Shown piece after piece: positions 1 through 8,256 of a stretch of DNA of 51,921 nucleotides. The stretch is from Clostridia bacterium (GTDB lineage: Bacteria > Bacillota > Clostridia > Lachnospirales > Lachnospiraceae). Made by a program: the position numbers and the translations under genes. The DNA is taken from positions 1 to 51,921 of the forward strand of contig QKAS01000024.1 in assembly GCA_003246295.1 (NCBI GenBank), written 5' to 3'. Below the pieces are notes generated by a model. That model made no database searches and was not told the origin of the DNA. It worked only from the letters and a program-made list of their open reading frames with translations. The stretch's first letter is position 1. Each line of letters opens with the position of its first letter.

Positions 1-2
1 TG

Positions 3-86
3 AGCCTGAGAGATGAAGTCAAGGCAATAAATGTATTATTAGAGGGAGAAGAAGAAATAATTACACCTCAAACCGGCGAAAAATAG
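3..86 (+). CDS. 3' end of an unidentified gene (partial)
   Basis: An open frame enters from the left edge and stops with TAG at 84-86. The 27 visible residues are charged and acidic (an LLEGEEEIITP stretch, ending QTGEK). Nothing in them identifies a family. The frame is open from the first complete codon, so it is either the tail of a real upstream gene or chance; the run of Glu/Ile codons resembles the coding style of the window. It is followed by about 90 bases before the next gene. Confidence 0.4.
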   Translation, partial: SLRDEVKAINVLLEGEEEIITPQTGEK

Positions 87-165
87 CCAATATTAGTATT
101 TCTAGTTTACATTTATCATGAAATGCCTTAAAATCTTTACGGGATATGAAAAATCAAATCGTAAC

Positions 166-172
166 AAGGAGG
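166..172 (+). promoter_or_regulatory. SD deciding the start of the PPi-PFK gene
   Basis: AAGGAGG at 166-172 lies 6 nt before the second of two adjacent ATG codons (179) and only 3 nt before the first (176). The second is therefore the more likely start. Confidence 0.6.
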
Positions 173-178
173 TAAATG

Positions 179-1837
179 ATGAAATATTCACCATTACAAA
201 AAGCAAGATATGAGTATGCTCCGAAACTTCCAGGGATGCTCAGAAATGGTATCGCAGAAATCGGCGTAAAAGAAGGTCAGGAAACACAGAGCGTAGCAGA
301 TCAGGAAAAAATCAAGGCACTCTTTCCTAACACATATGGTAAAAAAGAAATTACATTTGAAAAAGGACAGAATACATCAGAAGCGAAGAAGCAGGTTGTT
401 GGCGTTATCCTGTCAGGTGGTCAGGCACCAGGTGGACACAATGTTGTTTGTGGTCTCTATGATGCATTGAAAGCTACCAATAAAGAAAACGTTCTTTATG
501 GTTTTAAAAATGGCCCAAGTGGATTGGTTGAAGATGACACATTAATTTTCGATGATGAATATATTAATCAGTTCAGAAATACTGGCGGATTTGATATCAT
601 CGGTTCTGGCAGAACGAAGCTTGAAACAAATGAACAGTTTGCGATTGCAGCTGAAGTTTGTAAAAAACATGGTATTACAGCAGTAGTAATCATCGGTGGT
701 GATGATTCTAACACAAATGCTGCTGTTTTAGCTGAATACTTTGCAGCACATAACACAGGGATTCAAGTAATTGGATGCCCTAAAACAATTGACGGTGACC
801 TTAAGAATGAAGACATTGAATGCTCTTTTGGTTTTGATACAGCAGCAAAAACATACAGTGAATTAATTGGAAACATCGAAAGAGATGCGAACTCTGCAAA
901 AAAATACTGGCATTTCATCAAAGTTATGGGTCGCTCTGCTTCTCATGTTGCTTTGGAATGTGCGCTTGAAACACAACCAAACATTTGCTTAATTTCTGAA
1001 GAAGTTGCAGAAAAGAAAATGTCTCTTTCTCAAATCGCAGATTACATTGCTGACTCTGTTGAAAAGAGAGCTGCAAAAGGAATGAATTTTGGTGTTGCAG
1101 TGATTCCAGAAGGTGTTGTTGAATTTGTACCAGAGTTTTCAGCATTAATTGGAGAAATTAATGAATTACTTGCAGGAAGTAAGGCAGAAGAATTTAATAC
1201 ATTGAAAACATGGGCAGACAAATATTCATTTATTGAAAAAGGTCTTTCTAAAGATTCTATGGATGTTTTCGCAATCCTTCCACAGGGAATTCAGCAGCAG
1301 TTATTCCTTGAAAGAGATCCACATGGCAATGTACAGGTTTCCCTAATCGAATCTGAAAAATTATTCTCCGCACTAGTTGCAGATAAATTAGCAGAACGCA
1401 AGAAAAATGGAACCTACAAAGGAAAATTTGGTGCCCTTCATCATTTCTTTGGATATGAAGGAAGATGTGCATTCCCATCTAACTTTGACTCAGATTATTG
1501 CTACTCTTTAGGATACAATGCATTTATGTTGATTCAGTATGGCTATAATGGTTATTTATCAAAAGTATCTAACCTTTCAAAACCTGCAAGTGAATGGGTT
1601 GCTGGTGGTATGCCAATCACAAAAATGATGAACATGGAAAGAAGACACGGTGAAGATAAACCGGTTATCAGAAAAGCACTTGTTGAACTTGAAGGAAAGC
1701 CATTTAAATACTTTGAAGCGCATAGAGATGAATGGGCAGTTGAAACAAGTTATGTTTATCCAGGTGCAATTCAGTATTATGGACCAGCTGAAGTCTGTGA
1801 TATCACAACAAGAACACTCGCGCTTGAACAAGAATAA
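179..1837 (+). CDS. pfp: pyrophosphate--fructose 6-phosphate 1-phosphotransferase (long PPi-PFK)
   Basis: Reversible cytosolic phosphorylation of fructose 6-phosphate to fructose 1,6-bisphosphate with PPi as donor, in glycolysis. The protein is 552 aa from ATG 179, the length of the plant-beta/spirochaete-type long PPi-PFKs rather than the 320-aa ATP-PFKs. Visible motifs are the N-terminal [10 protein letters not shown] phosphate-binding loop, [10 protein letters not shown] (the Asp after GGD is typical of PPi users), [10 protein letters not shown] with the PPi-linked Lys and catalytic Asp, [11 protein letters not shown] and a PEG sugar-binding motif. It is monocistronic: a strong terminator follows 20 nt downstream. 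The family assignment is secure; PPi specificity is inferred from the GGDD and PKTIDGD motifs. Confidence 0.93.
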   Translation: MKYSPLQKARYEYAPKLPGMLRNGIAEIGVKEGQETQSVADQEKIKALFPNTYGKKEITFEKGQNTSEAKKQVVGVILSGGQAPGGHNVVCGLYDALKATNKENVLYGFKNGPSGLVEDDTLIFDDEYINQFRNTGGFDIIGSGRTKLETNEQFAIAAEVCKKHGITAVVIIGGDDSNTNAAVLAEYFAAHNTGIQVIGCPKTIDGDLKNEDIECSFGFDTAAKTYSELIGNIERDANSAKKYWHFIKVMGRSASHVALECALETQPNICLISEEVAEKKMSLSQIADYIADSVEKRAAKGMNFGVAVIPEGVVEFVPEFSALIGEINELLAGSKAEEFNTLKTWADKYSFIEKGLSKDSMDVFAILPQGIQQQLFLERDPHGNVQVSLIESEKLFSALVADKLAERKKNGTYKGKFGALHHFFGYEGRCAFPSNFDSDYCYSLGYNAFMLIQYGYNGYLSKVSNLSKPASEWVAGGMPITKMMNMERRHGEDKPVIRKALVELEGKPFKYFEAHRDEWAVETSYVYPGAIQYYGPAEVCDITTRTLALEQE

Positions 1838-1856
1838 AAAATAATGAATGTAATGA

Positions 1857-1897
1857 TAAATAGAGCATATAGTCAAAACGACTATATGCTCTATTTT
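1857..1897 (+). terminator. intrinsic terminator after pfp
   Basis: Perfect 14-bp stem TAGAGCATATAGTC (1861-1874) / 1880-1893 with a 5-nt loop AAAAC. A-T pairs extend it outwards by about four more, so the U-run downstream is short but present (TTTTA). The A-rich left flank would also allow function on the minus strand. Confidence 0.85.
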
Positions 1898-2013
1898 ACT
1901 GTCAATTTTATGAAAGAAAGTAATTTTATTGTACATATAAGAATTTAGAGATACAATAAATGTGGTTACATCTTTTAGGCATCTTTTATGTAAAAAACTC
2001 CAACTTCATATAA

Positions 2014-2048
2014 ACTTATAATATGACACACACTGTCATATTATAAGT
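2014..2048 (+). promoter_or_regulatory. perfect 15-bp inverted repeat, probable operator of the DfsB/WYL operon
   Basis: ACTTATAATATGACA (2014-2028) and its exact reverse complement (2034-2048) flank a 5-nt spacer. Each arm contains a TATAAT hexamer (2017-2022 on plus; 2040-2045 on minus). It sits 32 nt upstream of the first gene of an operon that encodes its own WYL-type regulator, so autoregulation is the natural reading. No good -35 hexamer is visible at 17 bp. A stem-loop role in RNA is possible but there is no U-run. Confidence 0.6.
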
Positions 2049-2079
2049 AGTATGATAAATAAAAACTGGAGGATTTGAA

Positions 2080-2619
2080 ATGGGAAGACCACAAACAAAA
2101 ATAGACTTAATTAAAGCCGCAAAAGAAAACTTTGAAAAATTAATCGATATGATCAATTCCATGACAGAAAAAGAAAGACATATGGAGTACGATTTCTCGA
2201 AGGATGAGAAAAAAACAGAGGCACATTGGAAAAGAGATAAAAACTTGAGAGATGTCATCATTCATTTACATGAGTGGCATAAACTTATGTTAGAATGGTT
2301 GGAAAACAACACAACAGGTCAGTTTAAACCATTTCTCATGGAAGGATTTAACTGGAAAACGTATGGAGATATGAATGTTGTTTTCTGGAAAAGAAATCAA
2401 AGTACCTCATTAGAACAGGCGCTAAAACAATTTAAAGATTCGCATGAAAAAGTAATGAAGAAAGTTGAAGAAATGACCAATGAAGAGCTGTTTCAGAAAA
2501 ATACTTATGATTGGGTCGGAGGTAGTACGATAGGATCCTATTTTATCAGTGTTACAAGTAGTCACTATGATTGGGCAATGAAAAAGATGAAAGCACACAG
2601 GAAGAGAATGAATGGTTGA
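2080..2619 (+). CDS. ClbS/DfsB family four-helix bundle protein
   Basis: A 179-aa soluble helical protein beginning MGRPQTKIDLI, then a helix with LIDMINSMTEKE, an LRDVIIHLHEWHKLMLEWL segment and a C-terminal SYFISVTSSHYDWAMKKMK helix. These are characteristic of the DfsB/ClbS (DUF1706, DinB-like) family. Family members include ClbS, which protects colibactin producers from their own toxin, but most members have no known substrate. The spaced histidines (HLHEWH and SSHYDW) recall the metal-site positions of DinB-like folds. The SD GGAGG lies upstream of ATG 2080. It overlaps the following WYL regulator by 8 nt, so the two are co-translated. A protective function is inference only. Confidence 0.8.
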   Translation: MGRPQTKIDLIKAAKENFEKLIDMINSMTEKERHMEYDFSKDEKKTEAHWKRDKNLRDVIIHLHEWHKLMLEWLENNTTGQFKPFLMEGFNWKTYGDMNVVFWKRNQSTSLEQALKQFKDSHEKVMKKVEEMTNEELFQKNTYDWVGGSTIGSYFISVTSSHYDWAMKKMKAHRKRMNG

Positions 2620-3514
2620 TAGATTATTTCAAATTGTATACCTTCTGATGGAACGTCCAATTATCACGGCAGAAGAGCTGGCTAATTTATTTGAAGTTTC
2701 CAGACGAACGATATATAGAGATGTTGATAAACTTTCTTTGGCAGGCGTACCTATATATTCGACACAGGGAAAACACGGTGGACTTTCTTTATTGCCGGAG
2801 TATGTGTTAAATAAAGCGATTCTGACAGAAGAAGAAAAAATAAGGTTAACAGCATCTCTAAATGCTTTGTCTGAGCTGGGATATCAGGATGAAAAGAATA
2901 ACATTTCGAAATTAAATGATTTTTTTGGAGATAAATTTCAGGATTGGCTTGAAGTAGATTTTACGACTTGGGGAATTCAGAATGATGAAACCAACCGGTT
3001 TGATACGTTAAAGAAATCAATCTTGGAACATAAATATATTAAAATTACATACGCTGGGAATCGAGATCCAGTTACAAAACGCACAGTAAAACCATTGAAA
3101 TTATGTTTTAAGAATCAGGCATGGTATTTATATGCTTATTGCTGTATGAAAGAAGAATATCGCTTTTTTAAATTAAGAAGAATATTTGAGTGTGTGATAA
3201 TGGATCAATGTTTTGAAATGGAAAAGGTTGGAAAAATATTGAAGGATAGTTCTGACAATTATTCAAAAGAACAAAAATTTATTAGAGTAATGATGGAAGT
3301 AGATGAGGTTATGTCGTTTCGGATATTAGATGAAATGCTAGAAATTATTCATAAAGAAGATGGGAAATATATTTGTAGCGTTGAAGTAATGGATGTAGAC
3401 TGGTTCATTGGATATGTTCTTTCTTATGGGCCATATATGAAAGTTCTTGAGCCAAATTTTATTATAGAAAAAGTAACAAAGGCAATTGATTCCATGAAAC
3501 TTTTATACAAATAA
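2612..3514 (+). CDS. YafY-type transcriptional regulator (HTH_11 + WYL domain)
   Basis: 300-aa DNA-binding regulator. Residues about 1-60 form a winged HTH (MVDRLFQIVYLLMERPIITAEELANLFEVSRRTIYRDVDKL). Residues about 130-220 are the WYL ligand domain, including the ALYAYCxxxxxYRFFKLRRI-like strand seen here as AWYLYAYCCMKEEYRFFKL. A C-terminal extension (WCX-like) follows. WYL domains bind small molecules or nucleic acid. The gene begins inside the end of the DfsB gene and is followed 12 nt later by a GyrI-like gene. It probably acts at the perfect dyad at 2014-2048; that is inference from position. Confidence 0.88.
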   Translation: MVDRLFQIVYLLMERPIITAEELANLFEVSRRTIYRDVDKLSLAGVPIYSTQGKHGGLSLLPEYVLNKAILTEEEKIRLTASLNALSELGYQDEKNNISKLNDFFGDKFQDWLEVDFTTWGIQNDETNRFDTLKKSILEHKYIKITYAGNRDPVTKRTVKPLKLCFKNQAWYLYAYCCMKEEYRFFKLRRIFECVIMDQCFEMEKVGKILKDSSDNYSKEQKFIRVMMEVDEVMSFRILDEMLEIIHKEDGKYICSVEVMDVDWFIGYVLSYGPYMKVLEPNFIIEKVTKAIDSMKLLYK

Positions 3515-3526
3515 GGAGCAAATAGG

Positions 3527-4162
3527 ATGTTTGACTTTAAAAAAGAATATAAGGAATTTTATCTGCCTAAAAACAAACCTGAAATCGTTCAGATTCCAAA
3601 GGCAAATTACATTGCAGTCCGTGGCAAAGGAGATCCAAATGAAGAAGAAGGTGTGTATCAACAAGCGATCGGTGTGTTGTATGCAATTGCTTATACCTTA
3701 AAAATGAGTCATAAATCCGACTATAAAATAGAAGGATTCTTTGAATATGTTGTTCCGCCATTAGAAGGATTTTGGTGGCAGGAAAATATAAAAGGTGTTG
3801 ACTATACTGATAAAGCATCATTTTGTTGGATTTCAGTCATACGTTTGCCTGATTTTGTACAGAAAGAAGATTTTATCTGGGCTGTCGAGACTGCAACAAA
3901 GAAGAAGATAGACTGTTCCATTGCAGAATTCCTCTCTATTGAAGAAGGATTATGCGTTCAGATGATGCATGTGGGGGCATTTGATGAGGAACCTGCTACG
4001 GTTGCGCGGATGGATGCTTTTTTATTAGAAAATGGATATACTAACGATATGAATGCTTTACGATTACACCATGAAATATATCTGTCGGATGCTCGTAAAG
4101 TATCAGCGGGTCAGAGAAAAACTGTAATTAGGCATCCGATTAAGAAGAACGGAACTAAATAG
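3527..4162 (+). CDS. GyrI-like small-molecule-binding domain protein
   Basis: 211 aa, cytosolic. The start MFDFKKEYKEFYLPKNKPEIVQIP and the segment NYIAVRGKGDPN followed by YQQAIGVLYAIAYTLKM are typical of stand-alone GyrI-like proteins (SHV fold, Bacillus YdeI / E. coli SbmC relatives), which bind hydrophobic small molecules. The FWWQE and HHEIYLSDARK segments fit the same family. It is the third gene of the DfsB-WYL-GyrI operon (SD AAGGAGC upstream of ATG 3527), giving a sensor, a binder and a possible modifier together. The ligand is unknown. Confidence 0.82.
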   Translation: MFDFKKEYKEFYLPKNKPEIVQIPKANYIAVRGKGDPNEEEGVYQQAIGVLYAIAYTLKMSHKSDYKIEGFFEYVVPPLEGFWWQENIKGVDYTDKASFCWISVIRLPDFVQKEDFIWAVETATKKKIDCSIAEFLSIEEGLCVQMMHVGAFDEEPATVARMDAFLLENGYTNDMNALRLHHEIYLSDARKVSAGQRKTVIRHPIKKNGTK

Positions 4163-4176
4163 TTAAATCATAATAG

Positions 4177-4200
4177 ATGATTAATAGATTGATTAATCAT
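4177..4200 (+). promoter_or_regulatory. 9-bp inverted repeat upstream of the XRE regulator gene
   Basis: ATGATTAAT (4177-4185) and its exact complement ATTAATCAT (4192-4200) are separated by 6 nt. The repeat is 23 nt before the TTG start of an XRE regulator and has no U-run, so an operator is more likely than a terminator. Confidence 0.4.
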
Positions 4201-4223
4201 AGCATACGCCAGGAGGGGTCACA

Positions 4224-4829
4224 TTGGAGTTCAATGAGAAGTTGCAGGAACTGAGAAAACAGAAAAATTTAACACAAGAGCAGCTTGCAGAACAATTATA
4301 TGTTTCAAGGACTGCAATTTCAAAATGGGAATCGGGAAGAGGGTATCCAAGTATCGATTCATTAAAAGAAATTTCCAGGTTTTTTTCTATATCATTGGAT
4401 GAACTGCTTTCTAGTGAAGAGATTTTAACAGCAGCACAAGAAGATAGCAGACAGAAAATAACACATTTTCGAGATTTGGTGTTTGGCTTACTGGATAGTT
4501 CACTGGTTATATTCTTATTTCTTCCTTTTTTTGGACTAAGAAAAGCAGACAGGATAAGAGAAGTCTCATTACTTACATTAACCAATATAGAACCATATAT
4601 CAAAATCCCCTATTTCATTATAGTTTTTGGATTAATTCTGTTTGGGATTCTCACATTAGCACTTCAAAACTATAAAGCACCATTTTGGAATCATAATAAA
4701 AATAAGATATCTTTAGGATTAAGCACTTTTGGTTCTATTTTGTTTATGATTAGCCTACAGCCATATGCAGCTATGTTTACATTTTTATTTCTGGTGATGA
4801 AAACACTGATGTTAATTCATTGGGATTAG
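4224..4829 (+). CDS. XRE-family regulator with membrane-spanning C-terminus
   Basis: 201 aa starting at TTG 4224, chosen because AGGAGGGG (4211-4218) is spaced 5 nt before it and no in-frame ATG precedes the HTH. Residues 1-65 are a Cro/CI-type HTH (KLQELRKQKNLTQEQLAEQL then SRTAISKWESGRGYPS), as in many Firmicute regulators that carry transmembrane tails. Hydrophobic segments follow at about 85-102, 128-147 and 165-198. The protein therefore looks like an inner-membrane-tethered repressor, possibly sensing membrane stress. Its 3' end overlaps the convergent GNAT gene by 18 bp. Confidence 0.85.
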   Translation: MEFNEKLQELRKQKNLTQEQLAEQLYVSRTAISKWESGRGYPSIDSLKEISRFFSISLDELLSSEEILTAAQEDSRQKITHFRDLVFGLLDSSLVIFLFLPFFGLRKADRIREVSLLTLTNIEPYIKIPYFIIVFGLILFGILTLALQNYKAPFWNHNKNKISLGLSTFGSILFMISLQPYAAMFTFLFLVMKTLMLIHWD

Positions 4830-5279
4830 TTCTTTTTCCATAATTTCATAGACCAGAATTGCATCATTATCGACTGGATATTTTTCGTGAGATACTGTTC
4901 GATAACCTAATGATTCATATAAATGGACTGCTGGGAGAGATGCATCAAGAGATACTTTGGAATAATTTTTAGCAATTTCCTGTTCGATGGATTGCATAAG
5001 ATAAGTTCCATATCCTTTTCCTTGATAAGTATGATTAACATAGAGTCTTGTTATGTGATATTTGTAGTAGCTAGCCGTTCCAATGACAACAGAACGATCC
5101 ACCATCAAAAAAACAGTGCCAGCAATAATATCCTTTTCTATATTTTCTTTACAGTGATGTGCACAGAAGAAATCAACTACTTCTAAGGGGTAGTATTTTG
5201 GGTAGACAGATTGGATTGTATCCTGGACTAAAGCATAAATTTGATCAAGATGTTCTAAATTAGCACTGATTAAATTCAT
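4812..5279 (-). CDS. GNAT family N-acetyltransferase
   Basis: 155 aa. The acetyl-CoA-binding core is visible: an ITRLYVNHTYQGKGYGTYLM segment (RxxGxG-type Q-G-K-G-Y-G loop), then ASLPAVHLYESLGYRTVSHE, the classic N/H-x-Y-E-x-x-G-F/Y motif. The substrate cannot be told. The start at 5279 has AGGTGA 4 nt upstream. It is convergent with the XRE gene, and the stop codons lie within each other's frames. Confidence 0.85.
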   Translation of the reverse strand: MNLISANLEHLDQIYALVQDTIQSVYPKYYPLEVVDFFCAHHCKENIEKDIIAGTVFLMVDRSVVIGTASYYKYHITRLYVNHTYQGKGYGTYLMQSIEQEIAKNYSKVSLDASLPAVHLYESLGYRTVSHEKYPVDNDAILVYEIMEKELIPMN

Positions 5280-5491
5280 AAAATCACCTAAGATAGCCTT
5301 TCATATAATAATTAACCGGATAGAGTTTCCTTAAATAATAATTAATATGATTATACATTATCATGATGAATAAGTCATCTTTAGAGGATATATACCATTT
5401 ACAAAGTCTTGATTTTATAGGTATAATAATTATTATAAGTACAATAATTATTAATGAAGTGATTAAGAATTGAAAGTAACATGAGGGCAGG
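5280..5491 (+). promoter_or_regulatory. AT-rich intergenic region between GNAT and amidase
   Basis: 212 bp between divergent genes. It contains a 16-bp perfect A/T palindrome TATAATAATTATTATA (5422-5437) and a second copy of its core AATAATTATTA about 15 bp on. No convincing -35/-10 pair can be chosen in sequence this AT-rich, but promoters for both flanking genes must lie here. Confidence 0.3.
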
Positions 5492-6511
5492 ATGAGAAAA
5501 ATAATACTTAAAGCACTTGTTCTATCATTAATCATTGGAATCTTTGGTCAGCCGATTACTTCACAGGCGAAAGAAAACATCGTAATCATGATAGACCCTG
5601 GACATGGGGGAGCTAACCTTGGCGCCAATCCAACAGGATATGTTGAAAAAGACATGACATTGGTTACTGCATTAGCCATGAAAGAAGAACTTGAAAAATA
5701 TCAGGGTGTTAGTGTGTATCTAACTAGAAATACGGATGTAGATCTGTCACTTCAGGACAGAGCACAGATGGCAAAGAATGTAAATGCAGACTTTTTATAT
5801 AGTCTTCATTATAATATGTCTGCAAATCATGTATTCTATGGAGCAGAAATCTGGGCGCAGTCAACAGGTGCAAATTACGCAAAAGGATATACACAGGGAC
5901 AACTTTTGTTAAGTGAGTTCATTACAGTGAATGATATTTTTTCCAGAGGGGTTAAAGTAAAAGTTGGAAAGTCAGGAAATGAATACTATGGAATTTTGAG
6001 ATATGCCTCTAAATTTGGAGTACCAGCTGTTATTGTGGAGCATTGTCATCTGGATCAGGCATTTGATGCTGAACATTTTAATTCAGCCGAAAAATTAAAA
6101 CAGTTTGGTCGATCTGATGCAACCGCTGTGGCTAAATATTTTGGATTGGCATCATCATCATTGAAAGTGGATTATTCAAATTATCCAAAACCTACGATAG
6201 AACCACCAAGCCAGCAAAAAACACAGGATCTTACGCCACCGGAGATAGCTACATTAAAAGTAACAGAGGTGGATGCTGCAAATAAAACAGTATCAATACA
6301 AATCAGTGCTGCTGACCGTGAGACAGGAATCATGTATTATTCATTTAGCACAGATGGTGGAGCTACATTTGAACCACTTCAAATCTGGCCGAGTGCAACA
6401 GAGACACTCACAATAAAGGTTCCTGCCAAATTTGGACAAAACAGGAATGCAATTGCAGCTGTCTTCAATAGTTATGATGGAATGGCATTGAGCAGTCCGG
6501 TAATTTATTAG
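5492..6511 (+). CDS. secreted N-acetylmuramoyl-L-alanine amidase (Amidase_3)
   Basis: 339 aa peptidoglycan hydrolase that cleaves the MurNAc-L-Ala bond. A signal peptide covers about residues 1-26 (KALVLSLIIGIFG core, cleavage near SQAKE). The catalytic domain follows directly at residues about 30-200. It has the zinc-ligand motifs MIDPGHGG, the Glu of YVEKDMTL, SLHYNMS and the catalytic-Glu region VIVEHCHLDQ. Residues 245-339 form an Ig/FN3-like C-terminal domain (PPEIATLKVTEVD, then SFSTDGGATFE). There is no SH3 or choline-binding repeat, so how it attaches to the wall is unclear. SD GAGGGCAGG is weak. A terminator follows. Confidence 0.9.
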   Translation: MRKIILKALVLSLIIGIFGQPITSQAKENIVIMIDPGHGGANLGANPTGYVEKDMTLVTALAMKEELEKYQGVSVYLTRNTDVDLSLQDRAQMAKNVNADFLYSLHYNMSANHVFYGAEIWAQSTGANYAKGYTQGQLLLSEFITVNDIFSRGVKVKVGKSGNEYYGILRYASKFGVPAVIVEHCHLDQAFDAEHFNSAEKLKQFGRSDATAVAKYFGLASSSLKVDYSNYPKPTIEPPSQQKTQDLTPPEIATLKVTEVDAANKTVSIQISAADRETGIMYYSFSTDGGATFEPLQIWPSATETLTIKVPAKFGQNRNAIAAVFNSYDGMALSSPVIY

Positions 6512-6528
6512 AATATTATTAAGATTGA

Positions 6529-6557
6529 GACAATTGAAGCTAATTCAGTTGTCTTTT
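6529..6557 (+). terminator. intrinsic terminator after the amidase gene
   Basis: 10-bp stem GACAATTGAA (6529-6538) / TTCAGTTGTC (6544-6553), one G-U pair, loop GCTAA, followed by TTTTCTAATTT. Confidence 0.7.
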
Positions 6558-6656
6558 CTAATTTGTGTAGTAAAATTAGATTATTACTCCAAACGTTGAT
6601 AAATCATATATTTACTAAATGTTTCGAGAAAGTCTTATAAGTTGGAGGAATCAAAA

Positions 6657-7103
6657 ATGTTAAGGTATGTACATACAAACATAATTGCAAAAGATGCACA
6701 AAGACTGATTTCATTCTATAAACAGGTTTTTGAATGTAAAAGCATTGGTGAGACACGAGATATTCAGGGGGAATGGCTGGATCAGATGACGGGTGTCAAA
6801 AATGCGCATATAATTGGAGAACATTTATGTCTTCCAGGTTATGATAAGGATCATCCAACGCTTGAGATTTTCTCTTATGATGAGAACATGGATGGAGGAA
6901 TCCCGCATACAAACAGATTAGGGCTTGCACATCTTGCATTTGAATCAGATGATGTAGAAGGCAAATTGAAGGAAGTACTGGAAGCCGGCGGTTCACAATA
7001 TGGAGAAGTGGTCAGGACGGAATACGAAGACGGCCGAAAAGCAGTCTTCGTATATGCTGCAGATCCTGAGGGCAATATTATTGAAATTCAAAGCTGGTCT
7101 TGA
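6657..7103 (+). CDS. VOC family protein (glyoxalase-like)
   Basis: 148 aa from ATG 6657. The upstream in-frame TTG (6642) is rejected because the SD GGAGG (6644-6648) lies inside that extension. Two beta-alpha-beta-beta-beta modules are visible. One starts LRYVHTNIIAKDAQRLISFY (first metal His) and the second GLAHLAFESDDVE (second metal His), ending PEGNIIEIQSW (metal Glu). This is the vicinal oxygen chelate fold of lactoylglutathione lyases, fosfomycin-modifying enzymes and dioxygenases. All expected metal-ligand positions are present, but the substrate is unknown. Confidence 0.85.
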   Translation: MLRYVHTNIIAKDAQRLISFYKQVFECKSIGETRDIQGEWLDQMTGVKNAHIIGEHLCLPGYDKDHPTLEIFSYDENMDGGIPHTNRLGLAHLAFESDDVEGKLKEVLEAGGSQYGEVVRTEYEDGRKAVFVYAADPEGNIIEIQSWS

Positions 7104-7217
7104 TCAGATAAATTATAATAATTAGTGCAACGAAGGTTGCAAAAAATAGAGGGAATAGAGGGAATAAAGAATAGAAGTAATAAAGAATCTAGATAAAGAC
7201 AGAATTTTGGAGGAAGC

Positions 7218-8171
7218 ATGAAAAAATTAATGATCTCATTTCTATTAACCATTTCTATTGGTTTTGTATTATCTGGCTGTGGAAAACCAGAGAAAGAATC
7301 AGACCTTAAGGTGGATAACGTAAAAGAAGTACAAATGGGAGAAGCGCAAAAAGAAGACAAAACAGAAGATACCCAGTCAGAAGATACAGAAACTGAGCAA
7401 GCTAATATAGGAGATAAAAAGATAATCAAGAATGATGTTATTACAAGAGAAAAGTCGGCAGAATCAGGGGAAGGAAATCGAATCATCATTGAAAACCCTG
7501 GTTTTGATTATTATTGTGATGATACAGTGGCAAATTCGGATGCTGCGCCAGAGATAACATTAGAATTACTTACAAAAGAAAGAAATCAGATAACTGATTT
7601 GGAAAAATGGATTTTTGACAATGGACTTTTCATGCCACAGTTTCCATTTACAGATGACAATTATTACTATGAGACTTCTGGAGATAATGGGTATGAAACT
7701 TATCTACTGACACTGACAGATTTAGATACAAAAGAAAAGGTAACTCTTGATTTTTCAAAATTTCAGTATGGGGAAGAGTATAAAAAAGAAGATATAGATT
7801 TCATTAAGCAGAGAATCACCTATGCGCAGGTTGAAAATGGAACCTTATATGTTTCAACTTCACATAATACTTATGCGGAGTCATCACCACAGAATGCGTA
7901 TATTACAGCAATTGATTTGTCTGATTATCATGTGATCTGGAAAACAGAACCGCTGACATGTAATTCATATTCATTTGTAAGTTTGGAACAAGAGATTGTA
8001 TGTGGCTATGGATTTACAGATGAAGATGATTACCTAAAGATTGTGAATAAAACGAATGGTAAAGTCATAGAACAGATTCCAATTGAGTCTATGGCAGAGT
8101 ATATTATTTTGAAAGATAATGTAATCTACGTCAGAACTTACGACACGAATTATACATTTCAATGTAATTAG
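7218..8171 (+). CDS. lipoprotein of unknown function
   Basis: 317 aa exported lipoprotein. Residues 1-20 (MKKLMISFLLTISIGFVLSG) are a type II signal peptide with lipobox LSGC, Cys 21. A low-complexity acidic linker (about residues 28-90, rich in E, D, K, T) follows, as in many Gram-positive surface lipoproteins. The rest (about 95-317) is a soluble domain rich in beta strands with repeated YVSTS / YITAIDLSDYHVIWKTE / IYVRTYDTNYT-like segments, which recall beta-propeller blades (PQQ-like). I do not recognise a specific family. SD GGAGG precedes ATG 7218. Between it and the VOC gene lies a short GGAATA-rich spacer. Confidence 0.75.
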   Translation: MKKLMISFLLTISIGFVLSGCGKPEKESDLKVDNVKEVQMGEAQKEDKTEDTQSEDTETEQANIGDKKIIKNDVITREKSAESGEGNRIIIENPGFDYYCDDTVANSDAAPEITLELLTKERNQITDLEKWIFDNGLFMPQFPFTDDNYYYETSGDNGYETYLLTLTDLDTKEKVTLDFSKFQYGEEYKKEDIDFIKQRITYAQVENGTLYVSTSHNTYAESSPQNAYITAIDLSDYHVIWKTEPLTCNSYSFVSLEQEIVCGYGFTDEDDYLKIVNKTNGKVIEQIPIESMAEYIILKDNVIYVRTYDTNYTFQCN

Positions 8172-8256
8172 TCCGTACGAAAACAAAACAGGAAAGAGTT
8201 CATCTTACAATTAACCATTTTAATATGCAATGGCATTATATGCGGGGGGTATTATT

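Noticed and set aside
3..175. Promoter of pfp
   Set aside because: No convincing -35/-10 pair could be seen in the AT-rich gap; I left it out.
1577..1936. 119-residue frame antisense to pfp
   Set aside because: It lies opposite a strongly supported gene, has no SD, and its composition is that of a complementary strand.
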